From UBA1227 sp045642705 (GTDB taxonomy: Bacteria > Bacillota > Clostridia > Oscillospirales > Acutalibacteraceae): a DNA stretch of 64,000 nucleotides. Location of the stretch: the NCBI GenBank assembly GCA_045642705.1, contig JAZUJK010000021.1, forward strand, positions 62,001 to 126,000, in the 5' to 3' direction. This document shows, one piece after another, positions 9,340 to 18,765 of this stretch. The notes below the pieces were generated by a model. That model did no database searches. It was not told where the DNA came from and saw only the letters and a list, made by a program, of their open reading frames with translations. The position numbers and the translations under genes were made by a program. Within the stretch, counting starts at the first letter, position 1. Each line of letters begins with the position of its first letter.

Positions 9340-10283
9340 ATTTCTTCATATATTTCCTCAAAATACCTATACATTCTAAGAGGTTTTAATAATACTTTAC
9401 CGCTCTTAGATTCCATATCAACATCATCTAGTATATCCAATAGCATAGCCGGTATATTAGCGCCAGACATCACTGTAAGGGGTAATCCACCGGAAGGATA
9501 TCTTAAGTTTATATCTATGAAATATGGTATACCATCCTTTAAGATATATTGAAAATTAACACATCCACACATTTTAAATCTATTTGATATCTTTTCTATC
9601 CAAGGCTGTATATCAAAACTATTATCCGTACAAGTAATCGATACAGCACCTCCGATAGTTTTTTCTCTCCTTCGCTGATTTAATATAAGTAGTTTGCCGG
9701 TAAAATCAAACATGCAATCCACCGTAAATTCTGATCCCTTAATGTTTTCATAAAAATCAGAATCCTTTTCTATTGTTTTCATCAAAGCAAATTCCTCATC
9801 AGTTTTAATCAAATATAGCCCCGAACTACCACTTCCAATATTTTTTTTCATTAAAATAGGGAATTTTGCATTTTTACTGTCAAGAATTCTTCTGGGCGTA
9901 GGAACCCCCAATTTTAGCAAATTTTCATTCATATTTACTTTATTATCTAATGCAACAAAGGTATCATATGGAGACACAATAAACTTTGTCGCCGTAGCCC
10001 GCTTAATTTTTTCACTATTTTTTGAAACCGTTTTTATCTCTAAAGAATGCGTCGGAATATAATAATCAATTTCATACTTAATCAACAAATCTATTAGAGC
10101 ATCTACAAATTCAACCGATGATGCATTTGGTAAAATCAATTGCTTATTTACAAAAAATTTTCCTGCAGTTATTTCATTACAATCTGCACCAAATAAGTAA
10201 ATATCCTCCATTTCACCAAAACACTTTGCTAAATATACACCAGTTAATCCACCGTTACTACCAATTAATACATTTTTGATCAT
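9336..10283 (-). CDS. ATP-grasp ligase-like protein (first ATP-grasp/HAD pair)
   Basis: A 315-residue protein of the CarB/PylC-like ATP-grasp group. Residues 1-110 form a pre-ATP-grasp Rossmann-like domain. It has a Gly/Ser-rich loop (KKNIGSGSSG) and the metal-binding end IDINLRYPSGG, where Asp replaces the more usual Glu. Such enzymes join a carboxylate to an amine or thiol with an acylphosphate intermediate. In a polysaccharide locus that could mean an amide-linked amino-acid or similar substituent on a sugar, which is an inference. GGAG lies 9 bases before the ATG. A paralogous gene is at 17201-18145. Confidence 0.8.
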   Translation of the reverse strand: MIKNVLIGSNGGLTGVYLAKCFGEMEDIYLFGADCNEITAGKFFVNKQLILPNASSVEFVDALIDLLIKYEIDYYIPTHSLEIKTVSKNSEKIKRATATKFIVSPYDTFVALDNKVNMNENLLKLGVPTPRRILDSKNAKFPILMKKNIGSGSSGLYLIKTDEEFALMKTIEKDSDFYENIKGSEFTVDCMFDFTGKLLILNQRRREKTIGGAVSITCTDNSFDIQPWIEKISNRFKMCGCVNFQYILKDGIPYFIDINLRYPSGGLPLTVMSGANIPAMLLDILDDVDMESKSGKVLLKPLRMYRYFEEIYEEI

Positions 10284-10284
10284 A

Positions 10285-11613
10285 TTATAATCTCCAGAAT
10301 TTCATTCCTGATGCTTTAAGTTCATCCATGCGATACAAGCTCTTAACATCTATAAGCACCTTTTCATTATCTTTTAATGAATCCTTAAACAAAGCTTTTA
10401 ATTTCATCATAGACATTGAACGGTATTCATTATGTCCTACTGCTACAATCACGCAATCAGCCTTTGGAATATGTTCAAATGATAATAGTTCAACGCCATA
10501 CTCTTCCTTTGCTACTTTTTTATCTGCCCAACCGTCTGTTACTATAGGATTAATTTCATATTCTTTAAGCCTATTAATAATGTCAACCACTTTACTATTT
10601 CTTGTATCCGGACAATTCTCTTTGAAAGTAATACCAAGAATAACTACCGTTGATTTTTTTGGTGCCATACCCACTTCAATCATTGACTTAATTGCCGCAT
10701 CTGCTACAAATGCACCCATACTATCATTTACTTTACGCCCATTAAGAATAATTTGAGAGTGGTAACCAAGTTTCTCTGCTGCATTAGTTAGATAATATGG
10801 ATCTACTCCAATACAATGTCCCCCTACAAGCCCAGGTTTAAAACCAAGAGCATTCCACTTGGTATCCATTCCAGCAAGAACTTCGTTAGTATCAATACCC
10901 ATCTTGTCACAAATCATTGCAATTTCATTCATAAAAGCAATATTGATGTCACGCTGTGAGTTTTCAATAACCTTAATAGCTTCAGCCGCTTTTATTGTTG
11001 AAACTGGGAAAGTGCCAGCTTTAATCACCATATCATATACTTTTTTTATTTCTCTACTGGATTCTTCATCCATGCCAGATACAACCTTTTTTATATTTGT
11101 CAATGTATGAACTCTATCTCCAGGGTTTATTCGTTCAGGAGAATATCCGATTTTCCAATCGATACCGCATTTTAATCCGGATTCTTTTTCAATAATTGGA
11201 ATGCAAATATCTTCTGTAACTCCAGGATACACAGTCGACTCAAATACAACAATTGTACCCGGTTTAATGTTTTGTCCAACTATTTTAGATGCTCCTTCTA
11301 TAGGACCTAAATCTGGACTATTATCTGCTTTAACAGGTGTGGGTACTGCAACGATAATGAAACTTGCCTCCGACAATTTTTGTGGATCATAAGTAAAATC
11401 TACAGTCGTATTTTTAATGGATTCGCCCACTTCATTTGTTGAATCAACACCATTTTTATACTCGTTTATCCTTATTTTATTAATATCAAATCCAATTACT
11501 TGCACATGCTTTGAAAATTCAACAGCAATTGGCATACCAACATACCCCAATCCAACAATTGCAAGCTTGTTTTTCCCTAAAATAAGGTCCTCATATATCA
11601 TACTAAAATCCAT
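10285..11613 (-). CDS. UDP-N-acetylhexosamine 6-dehydrogenase (WbpA/WecC/TviB family)
   Basis: This 442-residue nucleotide-sugar dehydrogenase has the NAD-binding GLGYVG (residues 21-26), AVPTPVKADNSPDLGPI near 89-105 and the catalytic Cys267 in GGHCIGVDPYY. It oxidises C6 of a UDP-HexNAc in two steps to the uronic acid, supplying the 3-amino-uronate branch of this locus. WbpA (UDP-GlcNAc) and WecC (UDP-ManNAc) activities cannot be separated by eye. The ATG at 11613 has GGTGGAG just upstream and is preferred over a GTG four codons earlier. Confidence 0.9.
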   Translation of the reverse strand: MDFSMIYEDLILGKNKLAIVGLGYVGMPIAVEFSKHVQVIGFDINKIRINEYKNGVDSTNEVGESIKNTTVDFTYDPQKLSEASFIIVAVPTPVKADNSPDLGPIEGASKIVGQNIKPGTIVVFESTVYPGVTEDICIPIIEKESGLKCGIDWKIGYSPERINPGDRVHTLTNIKKVVSGMDEESSREIKKVYDMVIKAGTFPVSTIKAAEAIKVIENSQRDINIAFMNEIAMICDKMGIDTNEVLAGMDTKWNALGFKPGLVGGHCIGVDPYYLTNAAEKLGYHSQIILNGRKVNDSMGAFVADAAIKSMIEVGMAPKKSTVVILGITFKENCPDTRNSKVVDIINRLKEYEINPIVTDGWADKKVAKEEYGVELLSFEHIPKADCVIVAVGHNEYRSMSMMKLKALFKDSLKDNEKVLIDVKSLYRMDELKASGMKFWRL

Positions 11614-11628
11614 AACTCTCTCCACCCA

Positions 11629-12777
11629 TTATTCATACAATTTTGCTGCTAACTTTTTATAATCCAAAACTTCAGTTGCCAGTTTTTTAGACAACAACTG
11701 CATATCACATAAATTCACTTCTCCATTTTTAATTTGAATAAAACAATTCATTAAGTCTTCATATGAACTAGCCCACATAAAATTGCCTATATTTAGTTCC
11801 TCATATATAGAATACGATTTTGTTAAAATAGCGCAATTACAACAGATTGCATTTTGTAACGTTGCAGAAGGTGTACCAGGTTGACAATATAAATCACATG
11901 CGCACAAATAACTATATAATTCATCTGATGGTTTCCACCCCAAAAATTGTATTTGCTCATTTCCATCAATCAATTGTTTTAATTCATTTCCAAATTTATC
12001 ATTAGAAATAGTTCCTATAATCACAAGTTTAGCATTTGATAAATTTGAATTTAAAAAAGCTTTAATTAGTACATCTGTAGATTTATTTCTTGTGATTTTC
12101 CCCGAATGAACAATTAATATTTCTTGATTACTTATTTTCAATTCATTTCGCTTTGATACTCTTCTTTTTAAATATTCATCATCATCTAACACTATCCCAC
12201 CTAATGGATAATGTTCCATCAAATCATTTGGAACTTTATAAACCTCTGTTAAAAATCTTTTTTCTTCCGGTCCTATATATAGAAAAGTTTTTAAATATGG
12301 CACAACTAGTTTAACAAGCGATTTATAAATACCTTTATGCAATACATTCAAGGACAGCCAATTTCTTCCACTGTTTTCGTAAGTTGTATGTGAATCAGCA
12401 TATAGTTTTACATCTTTATGTCTTTTAACATATTTAACAACGTCTATTATAGAAAAAAAAGATACGTCATGCGACATAATGACATCTGGTGAAAAAGTTT
12501 CAAGTTCGTTATATAACCCTTTATACACTCTCAATTTCCTAGTAATCACATTTACTCCCAAATTAACATAAGGCAACCTTACTATTGGAATATTTGTTTC
12601 TGTATAATAACTGCTCGGATTTAAATAGCCGAGTTCACGATTATCAACAAATGTTTCTGTTGAAGCTATTATTTTAACCTCGTTCCCATCTTCTTGATTA
12701 ATCTTAGGAATGATATTTTCTTGATAATTATATCCATCAATATAGAAACACGATAAACAGAGATGCACTATTTTCAA
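11629..12777 (-). CDS. glycosyltransferase, GT4-like
   Basis: A 382-residue GT-B fold glycosyltransferase. The N-terminal acceptor domain begins MKIVHLCLSCFYIDGYN. The donor domain has VHSGKITRNKSTD (near 212-224) and the late CQPGTPSATLQNAICC segment. The usual second Glu of the E-x7-E motif appears replaced in that segment, as in some divergent GT4 members. It would add one sugar to the undecaprenyl-linked repeat on the cytoplasmic face. The start overlaps the acetyltransferase stop by 4 bases. Donor and linkage are unknown. Confidence 0.8.
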   Translation of the reverse strand: MKIVHLCLSCFYIDGYNYQENIIPKINQEDGNEVKIIASTETFVDNRELGYLNPSSYYTETNIPIVRLPYVNLGVNVITRKLRVYKGLYNELETFSPDVIMSHDVSFFSIIDVVKYVKRHKDVKLYADSHTTYENSGRNWLSLNVLHKGIYKSLVKLVVPYLKTFLYIGPEEKRFLTEVYKVPNDLMEHYPLGGIVLDDDEYLKRRVSKRNELKISNQEILIVHSGKITRNKSTDVLIKAFLNSNLSNAKLVIIGTISNDKFGNELKQLIDGNEQIQFLGWKPSDELYSYLCACDLYCQPGTPSATLQNAICCNCAILTKSYSIYEELNIGNFMWASSYEDLMNCFIQIKNGEVNLCDMQLLSKKLATEVLDYKKLAAKLYE

Positions 12778-13385
12778 AGTATTCCCTCCAATGAATCAAC
12801 AAACTTGCTAGGATTATCACAATAAATTGCATGTTTTTTCAAATCGCTATCACTTAATTTCCACCACTTAGAATCAAGAAGTTTTTCAGCAGTATTGGTA
12901 TCAAAACGATATTTTATATGTCGTGCCGGTACACCAGCTACAATTTCATATGGTAATACATTTTTTGTTACAACCGATCCCATACCAATTACTGCCCCAT
13001 CCCCAACTATCACGCCAGGTTTTATTAAAGCACGCTCACCAATCCATACATCGTTCCCTATTATACATTTTTTTACCGGGGCACGTTTTTTAGTGGCAAA
13101 TTTTTTCTTTACGCTGTCTCTTCCAGCATAAAAAACAGGTGATGTTGATACCCAATCGATGGGATGTTCAGCCAAACCAATAACAACACCATCCGCTATT
13201 GAACAAAAAGCACCTATGTCAGCATTACAAATTTTACAATCATAACCGCAAAATGAATATTTTCCAAAATTTGTATTAATAATTGTGCTGCCTGATTCAA
13301 TTTTTGAGGTTTTAGGAATATTGGAGTTTTTAATTGCTCTACCCCTAATTTTTTTTAACAATCGGTTATAAATATATCCCATCAT
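12774..13385 (-). CDS. CatB-like left-handed beta-helix O-acetyltransferase
   Basis: A 203-residue hexapeptide-repeat protein. Its repeats include IGNDVWIGERALIKPGVIVGD (near 120-140) and end in PYEIVAGVPARHIKYRF, which is characteristic of xenobiotic/sugar O-acetyltransferases of the CatB type. The EHPIDW segment probably carries the active-site His. It does not look like PglD or WbpD, so the N-acetylation steps of the diamino-sugar routes may be encoded elsewhere. It more likely O-acetylates the glycan. The first ATG (13385) overlaps the amidotransferase stop. A second ATG follows directly. Confidence 0.82.
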   Translation of the reverse strand: MMGYIYNRLLKKIRGRAIKNSNIPKTSKIESGSTIINTNFGKYSFCGYDCKICNADIGAFCSIADGVVIGLAEHPIDWVSTSPVFYAGRDSVKKKFATKKRAPVKKCIIGNDVWIGERALIKPGVIVGDGAVIGMGSVVTKNVLPYEIVAGVPARHIKYRFDTNTAEKLLDSKWWKLSDSDLKKHAIYCDNPSKFVDSLEGIL

Positions 13386-14521
13386 TTTCGTATTCTCTTT
13401 TCTATACCCAAAAATTCATAAATTGTAATTCCCATCCTATACATCCACTGATTACTTTTAAAGTGATCTGTACACTCTGGAAGATTATATAAATCCATCA
13501 ATTTATCTATGCCAATTTCCAAACGTTTTGAAACCTCTTCAATCAATTGAAAGCTTTCCTCGGATGTCAAAGGTGGTTCTTTAAGTATTTCAATCGCTTC
13601 GTCTCTACTAATTTGGCCTGTAATAACAAGACTAGATAATTGGGCCTTTCTTATATCATGCCCAAAGCGTGTTGGATTCCACCAACCTTCTAAAAACTTT
13701 GTCAATAGATCTTCAAAGTGCTTCTGACCATAAGGTTCATACCCATATTCTTTGACAAGTGTATTTACCATTAATTCTTTAGTAACCGGAACAAGATTTA
13801 ATGGCTTAACAGTTTTTACACCTTTGACATATGGAAGCCAAAACTTATGTTTAAACCCATTAGTAAATGTATAATTTTCTATTGGGATATCACAATACTT
13901 TTTAATGACATCTTTTATATATTTACTATCACCAGTAGGCCCAGCGCCTTTAAACCACGAACTTGGATCGGCTACAATTTCAGTTGATATATTGTAACCA
14001 TTTAAGATATACTTGACCCCAAGTTTCTGTGAATATTTGTCAATAACTGCTATAAAGGCATGATCTTGTGGAGCATCCAAAGCTTCTAAGCCAGTACGAA
14101 ACCACGCTAGTTGCATCTCACGCATTTCATTCCAATCTAACTTTTCAACATGCAACTCTATTCCTAATTTGTCCGTAATTTTTCTTATGTTTTTTTCTGC
14201 AACTGGCAAATTCCATCCAGCATCGATATGAAAAACAAAAGGTCTTAATCCCCATTCTTTCACCGCCATATGAAGCATATATGAACTATCTAGCCCACCG
14301 CTTAATCCTAATATACAGTCATAGTCTTTTCCTTTACCACTTTCTTTAATTTGATTTAAAAGGGTTTGCAATTCACCTTCATGACCATAACCATAATTCC
14401 ATTCTGGCAGTATTCTTTGCTTAAATTCATTACAACGATTACACACACCGTTTTCATCAAAAGTTATATTTTCATCAGTTGTATCCATGACACAACATGA
14501 ACAAATTTGATATTCACGCAT
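13382..14521 (-). CDS. N-acetyl sugar amidotransferase (WbpG/PseA-like)
   Basis: A 379-residue protein with a zinc-ribbon-like start (Cys7, Cys10, Cys27, Cys30) and an ATP-pyrophosphatase loop SGGLDSS at residues 74-80. In WbpG-type enzymes the adenylated acetamido group of a sugar nucleotide is converted to an acetamidino group with ammonia from a HisH-type glutaminase. The matching HisH/HisF-like partners are not in this locus. The start at 14521 was chosen from the family's usual beginning (short lead, then Cys-x2-Cys) and the upstream GAGGATGAG. Earlier ATGs at 14533 and 14539 are possible. Confidence 0.82.
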   Translation of the reverse strand: MREYQICSCCVMDTTDENITFDENGVCNRCNEFKQRILPEWNYGYGHEGELQTLLNQIKESGKGKDYDCILGLSGGLDSSYMLHMAVKEWGLRPFVFHIDAGWNLPVAEKNIRKITDKLGIELHVEKLDWNEMREMQLAWFRTGLEALDAPQDHAFIAVIDKYSQKLGVKYILNGYNISTEIVADPSSWFKGAGPTGDSKYIKDVIKKYCDIPIENYTFTNGFKHKFWLPYVKGVKTVKPLNLVPVTKELMVNTLVKEYGYEPYGQKHFEDLLTKFLEGWWNPTRFGHDIRKAQLSSLVITGQISRDEAIEILKEPPLTSEESFQLIEEVSKRLEIGIDKLMDLYNLPECTDHFKSNQWMYRMGITIYEFLGIEKRIRK

Positions 14522-14525
14522 TTTA

Positions 14526-15734
14526 TTACTCATCCTCATTTTTAACAATTACTTTATATGCGATATCAACTGAATAATTATTATTCAAATACTCAATTGC
14601 CTTTTTTCTTTCTTTTCCCAATTCAAGATTAAGAATATCCCCGCACAATTTTTTAAAATAATTTACATCATTGCTTTCACAACACCATCCAAAGCCATTT
14701 TCAGCAATAACTTTTCCAACATCTGTATTTGAATCTGTACATGCTAGTACTGGTAATCCAGCTTGCATATATGAAAGTAAACGGCTTGGAAAGTTTGGAA
14801 TAGTAAAACGATGATCAAGAAAAATCATGCCAACATCACAAGCAGCTATCATTCTGTCATAATCATCTTTTGGCAGTTGCTGCATCAATTTAAAATTAGT
14901 TGGGTGTTCTTCATTGTAGTATTTTTCTAATTTGCTATATTCGGTTCCTTTACCCACTATAAGAAAGAAGACATCTTGATTATCTTTTTCCGCTTTTAGG
15001 CACTCTATAATAAAAGGTACGCCCTGAGGCTTTCCTAAATTTCCACCGTAAACAAATACTTTTTTATCCAATGGAATTCCGTACTTATTTCTTATTTCAA
15101 CTCGTTCATTTTCAGAAATAGTCATATTCTTAACATCGATACAATTTGGACAAATTTCAACTTTATTTTTTGAAATGCTAGAATTATGGCTTAACACATA
15201 ATCCACGTTTGCTTGTGACATGCATCCAATTCTATCAGAGATAGTATATAGTCTTTTTTCTTTGCACCTAAAATATTTATAAATTAGACCCTTTAACCCT
15301 ATAGTGGTCATCATTTCCAAATCAACTGCATTTTGAGGGAAAATGTCTTTAAGCATTAAATAAGATTTTGCATCATCACGCTTTTTAACATAATTAATTG
15401 TTGATACAAGAGTAATTGGTGGAGTAGTATAAATCACTAAATCAAATTTAACATCTGAAAAAAACTTTTTAATTGCATTTTTATACTGATATTCCACCAA
15501 AATGGTCGAAACACCTTTTTCAATCAAATTTACATTTTTAATATTTCCAGTTTTTACCCTAAGAATATTTATGCCATACTCTATCGATAATTCTGTTGGT
15601 TTACCTTGCCTACGTTCTCGTTTGCAAACAACATATACAGTATGATATTTCGAAAACTCTTTTATTAAGTCAATGTGAACTGAGCCATTAGACAAATCAT
15701 CAAACTCACCAAGAGATAAAAACAAAACATTCAT
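14526..15734 (-). CDS. glycosyltransferase, WbuB-like GT4
   Basis: A 402-residue GT-B glycosyltransferase beginning MNVLFLSLGEFDDLSNGSVH. It has the donor-domain segment FVYGGNLGKPQGVP near 237-250 and the late MIFLDHRFTIPNFPSRLLSYMQAGLPVLA segment, of which FTIPNFPSRLL is most characteristic. It resembles WbuB-type transferases that add N-acetyl-L-fucosamine. This fits the CapEFG genes in the locus, but the donor is an inference. GAGGA lies about 9 bases before the ATG. Confidence 0.82.
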   Translation of the reverse strand: MNVLFLSLGEFDDLSNGSVHIDLIKEFSKYHTVYVVCKRERRQGKPTELSIEYGINILRVKTGNIKNVNLIEKGVSTILVEYQYKNAIKKFFSDVKFDLVIYTTPPITLVSTINYVKKRDDAKSYLMLKDIFPQNAVDLEMMTTIGLKGLIYKYFRCKEKRLYTISDRIGCMSQANVDYVLSHNSSISKNKVEICPNCIDVKNMTISENERVEIRNKYGIPLDKKVFVYGGNLGKPQGVPFIIECLKAEKDNQDVFFLIVGKGTEYSKLEKYYNEEHPTNFKLMQQLPKDDYDRMIAACDVGMIFLDHRFTIPNFPSRLLSYMQAGLPVLACTDSNTDVGKVIAENGFGWCCESNDVNYFKKLCGDILNLELGKERKKAIEYLNNNYSVDIAYKVIVKNEDE

Positions 15735-15777
15735 AAATCAATCCTCAATGTAACATTTTCATAATCATATAACATAA

Positions 15778-16611
15778 TTAATTCCTATTCACACAATATT
15801 CTTTTCCATAATAGTTCACATAACTATTTTCTAAATCAACAACACTATATGGATGATGCACTACTCTTTCGCTTTCAGGAGGTAGTTCCATATAATTTCC
15901 GTATCTCATTTTCAATAAGGCATCTGCATCATTTGGAATAGGCACAGCCAATCCTTCGAAATCTGATATCTTAACTGGAAGAAACAATGATTTTGAAAAA
16001 GTTGTCTTGTAACAATTCCCATGAAAGCCACACCAATACTCATCTGATTTATATGATGATAAAATCTTATATGTTAAATTTATCAAAATCTCCCTTATAC
16101 ATTTTGGAGTAACTTTCAGTAATACAAATGAACCATATTTCATAATTGATCCTCTATTTTGAGGAACAACTCCATACAACATAAGCCTATACACCATCGA
16201 TGTAATTGCAAAGAATTCTAATAATATACTGTTTTTGGGTGCATTAAACATTGGATATATATCCACAAATACACCATGATTTATATTGCGCCATGATTCT
16301 GTTTCTTCAATTAGCGTCGTGTTAGTATCTCTAACTCGTCCTATCATCAGTCCATACTCATGGTCTGTCTCTGACGTTTGTAAAAAATAATTATCTTTAA
16401 AATCACTCGAGCATCTTATCAACTTTTCAAAATCGTTAATATGCATAGCTATATCAATATCGTCATCCCATGGAATAAATCCTTTATGCCTCACAGCACC
16501 CAAACATGTTCCCCAAGCCAAAAAGTATGTAATATCATTTTTTTTGCATACTCTATCTATTTCTTTCAATATTTCTAATTGTTTGTTTTTTAATTCACTC
16601 TGGTTATACAT
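15778..16611 (-). CDS. LicD-family phosphotransferase
   Basis: A 277-residue protein of the LicD (nucleotidyltransferase-fold) family, with WGTCLGAVRHKGFIPWDDD and the metal-binding Asp cluster at residues 49-53. LicD proteins transfer phosphocholine or other phospho-substituents to glycans, so this protein probably adds a phosphate-containing decoration to the polysaccharide. No choline kinase or cytidylyltransferase (LicA/LicC) is in the operon, so the actual donor is unclear. It overlaps the end of the second HAD gene by 8 bases. Confidence 0.85.
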   Translation of the reverse strand: MYNQSELKNKQLEILKEIDRVCKKNDITYFLAWGTCLGAVRHKGFIPWDDDIDIAMHINDFEKLIRCSSDFKDNYFLQTSETDHEYGLMIGRVRDTNTTLIEETESWRNINHGVFVDIYPMFNAPKNSILLEFFAITSMVYRLMLYGVVPQNRGSIMKYGSFVLLKVTPKCIREILINLTYKILSSYKSDEYWCGFHGNCYKTTFSKSLFLPVKISDFEGLAVPIPNDADALLKMRYGNYMELPPESERVVHHPYSVVDLENSYVNYYGKEYCVNRN

Positions 16612-17200
16612 ATATACCCTCTACATTAGAATAATGAATCGATTTCATTCCTAAATTATTTGATGCAATAAAATCTTTACTTATATTATCTCCTGCATAT
16701 GCCATTCTTTCGAATGGAACTTTCAATTCTTTTTGTATTAATTCAAACGCTTTTAGATTTGGTTTCCTAAATTCAATCCCACCAAGCTCATCAGTTACGA
16801 TTATGTGAGGAATCAAATCTGATAAACCCAATGCATTTATTTTGTTCCATTGGCCCTCTGGCCTTCCGTCAGTTACTATTCCAAGTTGTTTGCCACTTTC
16901 ACTTAGTCGTATTAACATATCTCTAACACCAGGATAAAGGTGAATGTTTGGCATATGATTACGATAAATTTCAAGTGCTTCTTCTTTTCTTTCGGGTATT
17001 ACCGTATCAAAAGCTGGCTTACCATCAAGAAACGCTTGCCATAATTCATCTACTTTATCAGGTGCTGCGGCTTCAAATCCGCTTCTAACATATTCCTTCT
17101 CAGAATAAAGAGTGTCGTCTAAATCAAAAATAACAGCATCTACATCATCAACATATTTTTCAACATCTAGTATGCTGGTAATTTTAATCACTTTGTTCAC
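16604..17200 (-). CDS. HAD-family hydrolase (second ATP-grasp/HAD pair)
   Basis: A 198-residue HAD hydrolase with motif I DLDDTLYSE (near 22-30), motif II VTDG near 110, a FRKPN lysine motif and motif IV GDNISKDF. The cap segment after motif I is larger than in the first HAD protein. It starts one base after the stop of the second ATP-grasp gene. A phosphatase step linked to the ATP-grasp reaction or to a sugar-phosphate precursor is plausible. The substrate is not known. Confidence 0.82.
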   Translation of the reverse strand: MNKVIKITSILDVEKYVDDVDAVIFDLDDTLYSEKEYVRSGFEAAAPDKVDELWQAFLDGKPAFDTVIPERKEEALEIYRNHMPNIHLYPGVRDMLIRLSESGKQLGIVTDGRPEGQWNKINALGLSDLIPHIIVTDELGGIEFRKPNLKAFELIQKELKVPFERMAYAGDNISKDFIASNNLGMKSIHYSNVEGIYV

Positions 17201-18145
17201 CTACTTTACTCTTACACTTTGATCAAATCTGCTATATACTGCACCATTTTCTGCAGCATTAGGTATATAACTTAAAGACTCATTATTTAAAAGTTTTAAT
17301 AAAGCTTCTGTTGAATCTGCACCTGCTTTAATACTCAATGGCGCTCCACCACCAAAGCGTGGATTCATTTCTATGTAATAATCATCACCCGTCGATGATT
17401 CTCTTATTAACTGAACTGTTATTTGGCCACAAGGCTTATAATCTTTGATAAGTTGCTTTATTTCCTCAATGATCTTTTCGTCTTGTGAAATCTCTGTTTT
17501 TAATACTTCACCCGTTCTAACAGCAAGCCTAATGCGAGGAGTAATAAATATTGGATTGCCATCAAAATCACAGAATATATCAACGGTATATTCTGTGCCT
17601 TCTATGTATGGCTGAATTATGTAATCTGGAACTTGAGATGCATACATCTCAAGTTCTTCTTTATTTTTAACTTTATATGCAAATATACTTGAACTTCCAT
17701 CTTTTGGTTTTATAAATGCTGGGAAGCCTTGAGTATAATCTTTAACATCATCTACTGGATGAGGACTTCTTAATCCTACGGATTTAAAATAATCAGCCGT
17801 TAGCCTCTTATCTCTACAAAGAGATATTTTATCCTCCGCACTAATTACAACCTTTGTCTTACCAAAATTATTTTTATTTCGAGAAAGGATTAATAAGTCC
17901 GTATCTATAGTTGGTATCAATGCGTCAATATTATTTTCTTCACACACTTTTACCAAAGTTGGAATATATGCCTCATCTTTAATCTTAGGCACAATTATGG
18001 TCTGGTCACAAAACTGAAGTGCTGGAGCAGAGTCAGTTATATCTGCACCAAATATTTCAAGCGAAACACCTATTCTATTTGATGCATCTCGAAAAGCTTG
18101 TATAAGTTCAACTCTTCGACCTACACTTGTGAATAATATCTTCAT
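17201..18145 (-). CDS. ATP-grasp ligase-like protein (second ATP-grasp/HAD pair)
   Basis: A 314-residue CarB-like ATP-grasp protein. The N-terminal Rossmann-like domain starts ILFTSVGRRVEL. The nucleotide region has PAFIKPKDGSSS near 137-148 and the metal-binding end EMNPRFGGGAPLS near 266-278. This last motif is the canonical one, unlike in the paralogue at 9336-10283. The start overlaps the phosphoglycosyl transferase stop by 4 bases. It probably forms an amide or ester bond on a sugar or on a small carboxylate used for decoration. This is inferred only from family and location. Confidence 0.82.
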   Translation of the reverse strand: MKILFTSVGRRVELIQAFRDASNRIGVSLEIFGADITDSAPALQFCDQTIIVPKIKDEAYIPTLVKVCEENNIDALIPTIDTDLLILSRNKNNFGKTKVVISAEDKISLCRDKRLTADYFKSVGLRSPHPVDDVKDYTQGFPAFIKPKDGSSSIFAYKVKNKEELEMYASQVPDYIIQPYIEGTEYTVDIFCDFDGNPIFITPRIRLAVRTGEVLKTEISQDEKIIEEIKQLIKDYKPCGQITVQLIRESSTGDDYYIEMNPRFGGGAPLSIKAGADSTEALLKLLNNESLSYIPNAAENGAVYSRFDQSVRVK

Positions 18146-18765
18146 TTGTTTTCCTCTGTTCCCATAAACTCTTCCATTGTTACGCTTGTATCAGATGAGA
18201 TGTCTGATCTTTGTAGCATCTTAATTGCTGACATGATGACAATTTTTGCATCAAGAAGAAATGATACATTGTCAACGTACCAAACATCGTATTTAAACTT
18301 ATTCTCCCAGGACAGCGTATTTCTTCCGTTTACTTGTGCCCAACCTGACAAACCTGGTTTAACTTCATGTCTTCTTGCTTGTTCTTTTGTGTATCTTGGT
18401 AAATACCTAACTAGCAATGGACGTGGGCCTATGATTGACATATCACCTTTTAGGATGTTGAACGCTTCAGGAAGTTCATCAAGGCTAGTGCTTCTCAAAA
18501 ATTGACCAAATTTGGTTAATCTAATTTCATCAGGAAGTAATTCGCCATTCTCATCCTTTTCATCCGTCATCGTACGGAATTTATAGAGTTTAAATATTTT
18601 GCCATCTTTGCCTGGTCGTTCTTGTGTGAATAACACTGGAGATCCCAATTTGATTCTTACAAGGATGGCTATGATGATATAGAGCCAACCAAACACTACT
18701 AATGCAAGGATGGCACAGATTATATCTAAAATTCGCTTAATGTACTTTTGATACACTAAAAACAA
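18142..18765 (-). CDS. PglC-type phosphoglycosyl transferase (initiating enzyme)
   Basis: A 207-residue monotopic phosphoglycosyl transferase. One N-terminal hydrophobic helix (about 8-33) is followed by ERPGKDGKIFKLYKFRTM, then the catalytic Asp-Glu in STSLDELPEAFN near 92-103, and GDMSIIGPRPLL. It transfers a sugar-1-phosphate from a UDP-sugar to undecaprenyl phosphate, starting repeat-unit assembly. The small size (no N-terminal WbaP-like membrane domain) and the PglF/PglE-like neighbours favour a 4-amino-4,6-dideoxy HexNAc sugar as donor. It overlaps the aminotransferase end by 10 bases. Confidence 0.9.
   Translation of the reverse strand: MFLVYQKYIKRILDIICAILALVVFGWLYIIIAILVRIKLGSPVLFTQERPGKDGKIFKLYKFRTMTDEKDENGELLPDEIRLTKFGQFLRSTSLDELPEAFNILKGDMSIIGPRPLLVRYLPRYTKEQARRHEVKPGLSGWAQVNGRNTLSWENKFKYDVWYVDNVSFLLDAKIVIMSAIKMLQRSDISSDTSVTMEEFMGTEENK

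Noticed and set aside
13382..14521. asparagine synthase or GMP synthase identity for the amidotransferase
   Set aside because: The Cys-rich start and the locus context match WbpG-type sugar amidotransferases. No glutaminase or dimerisation domain of those enzymes is present.
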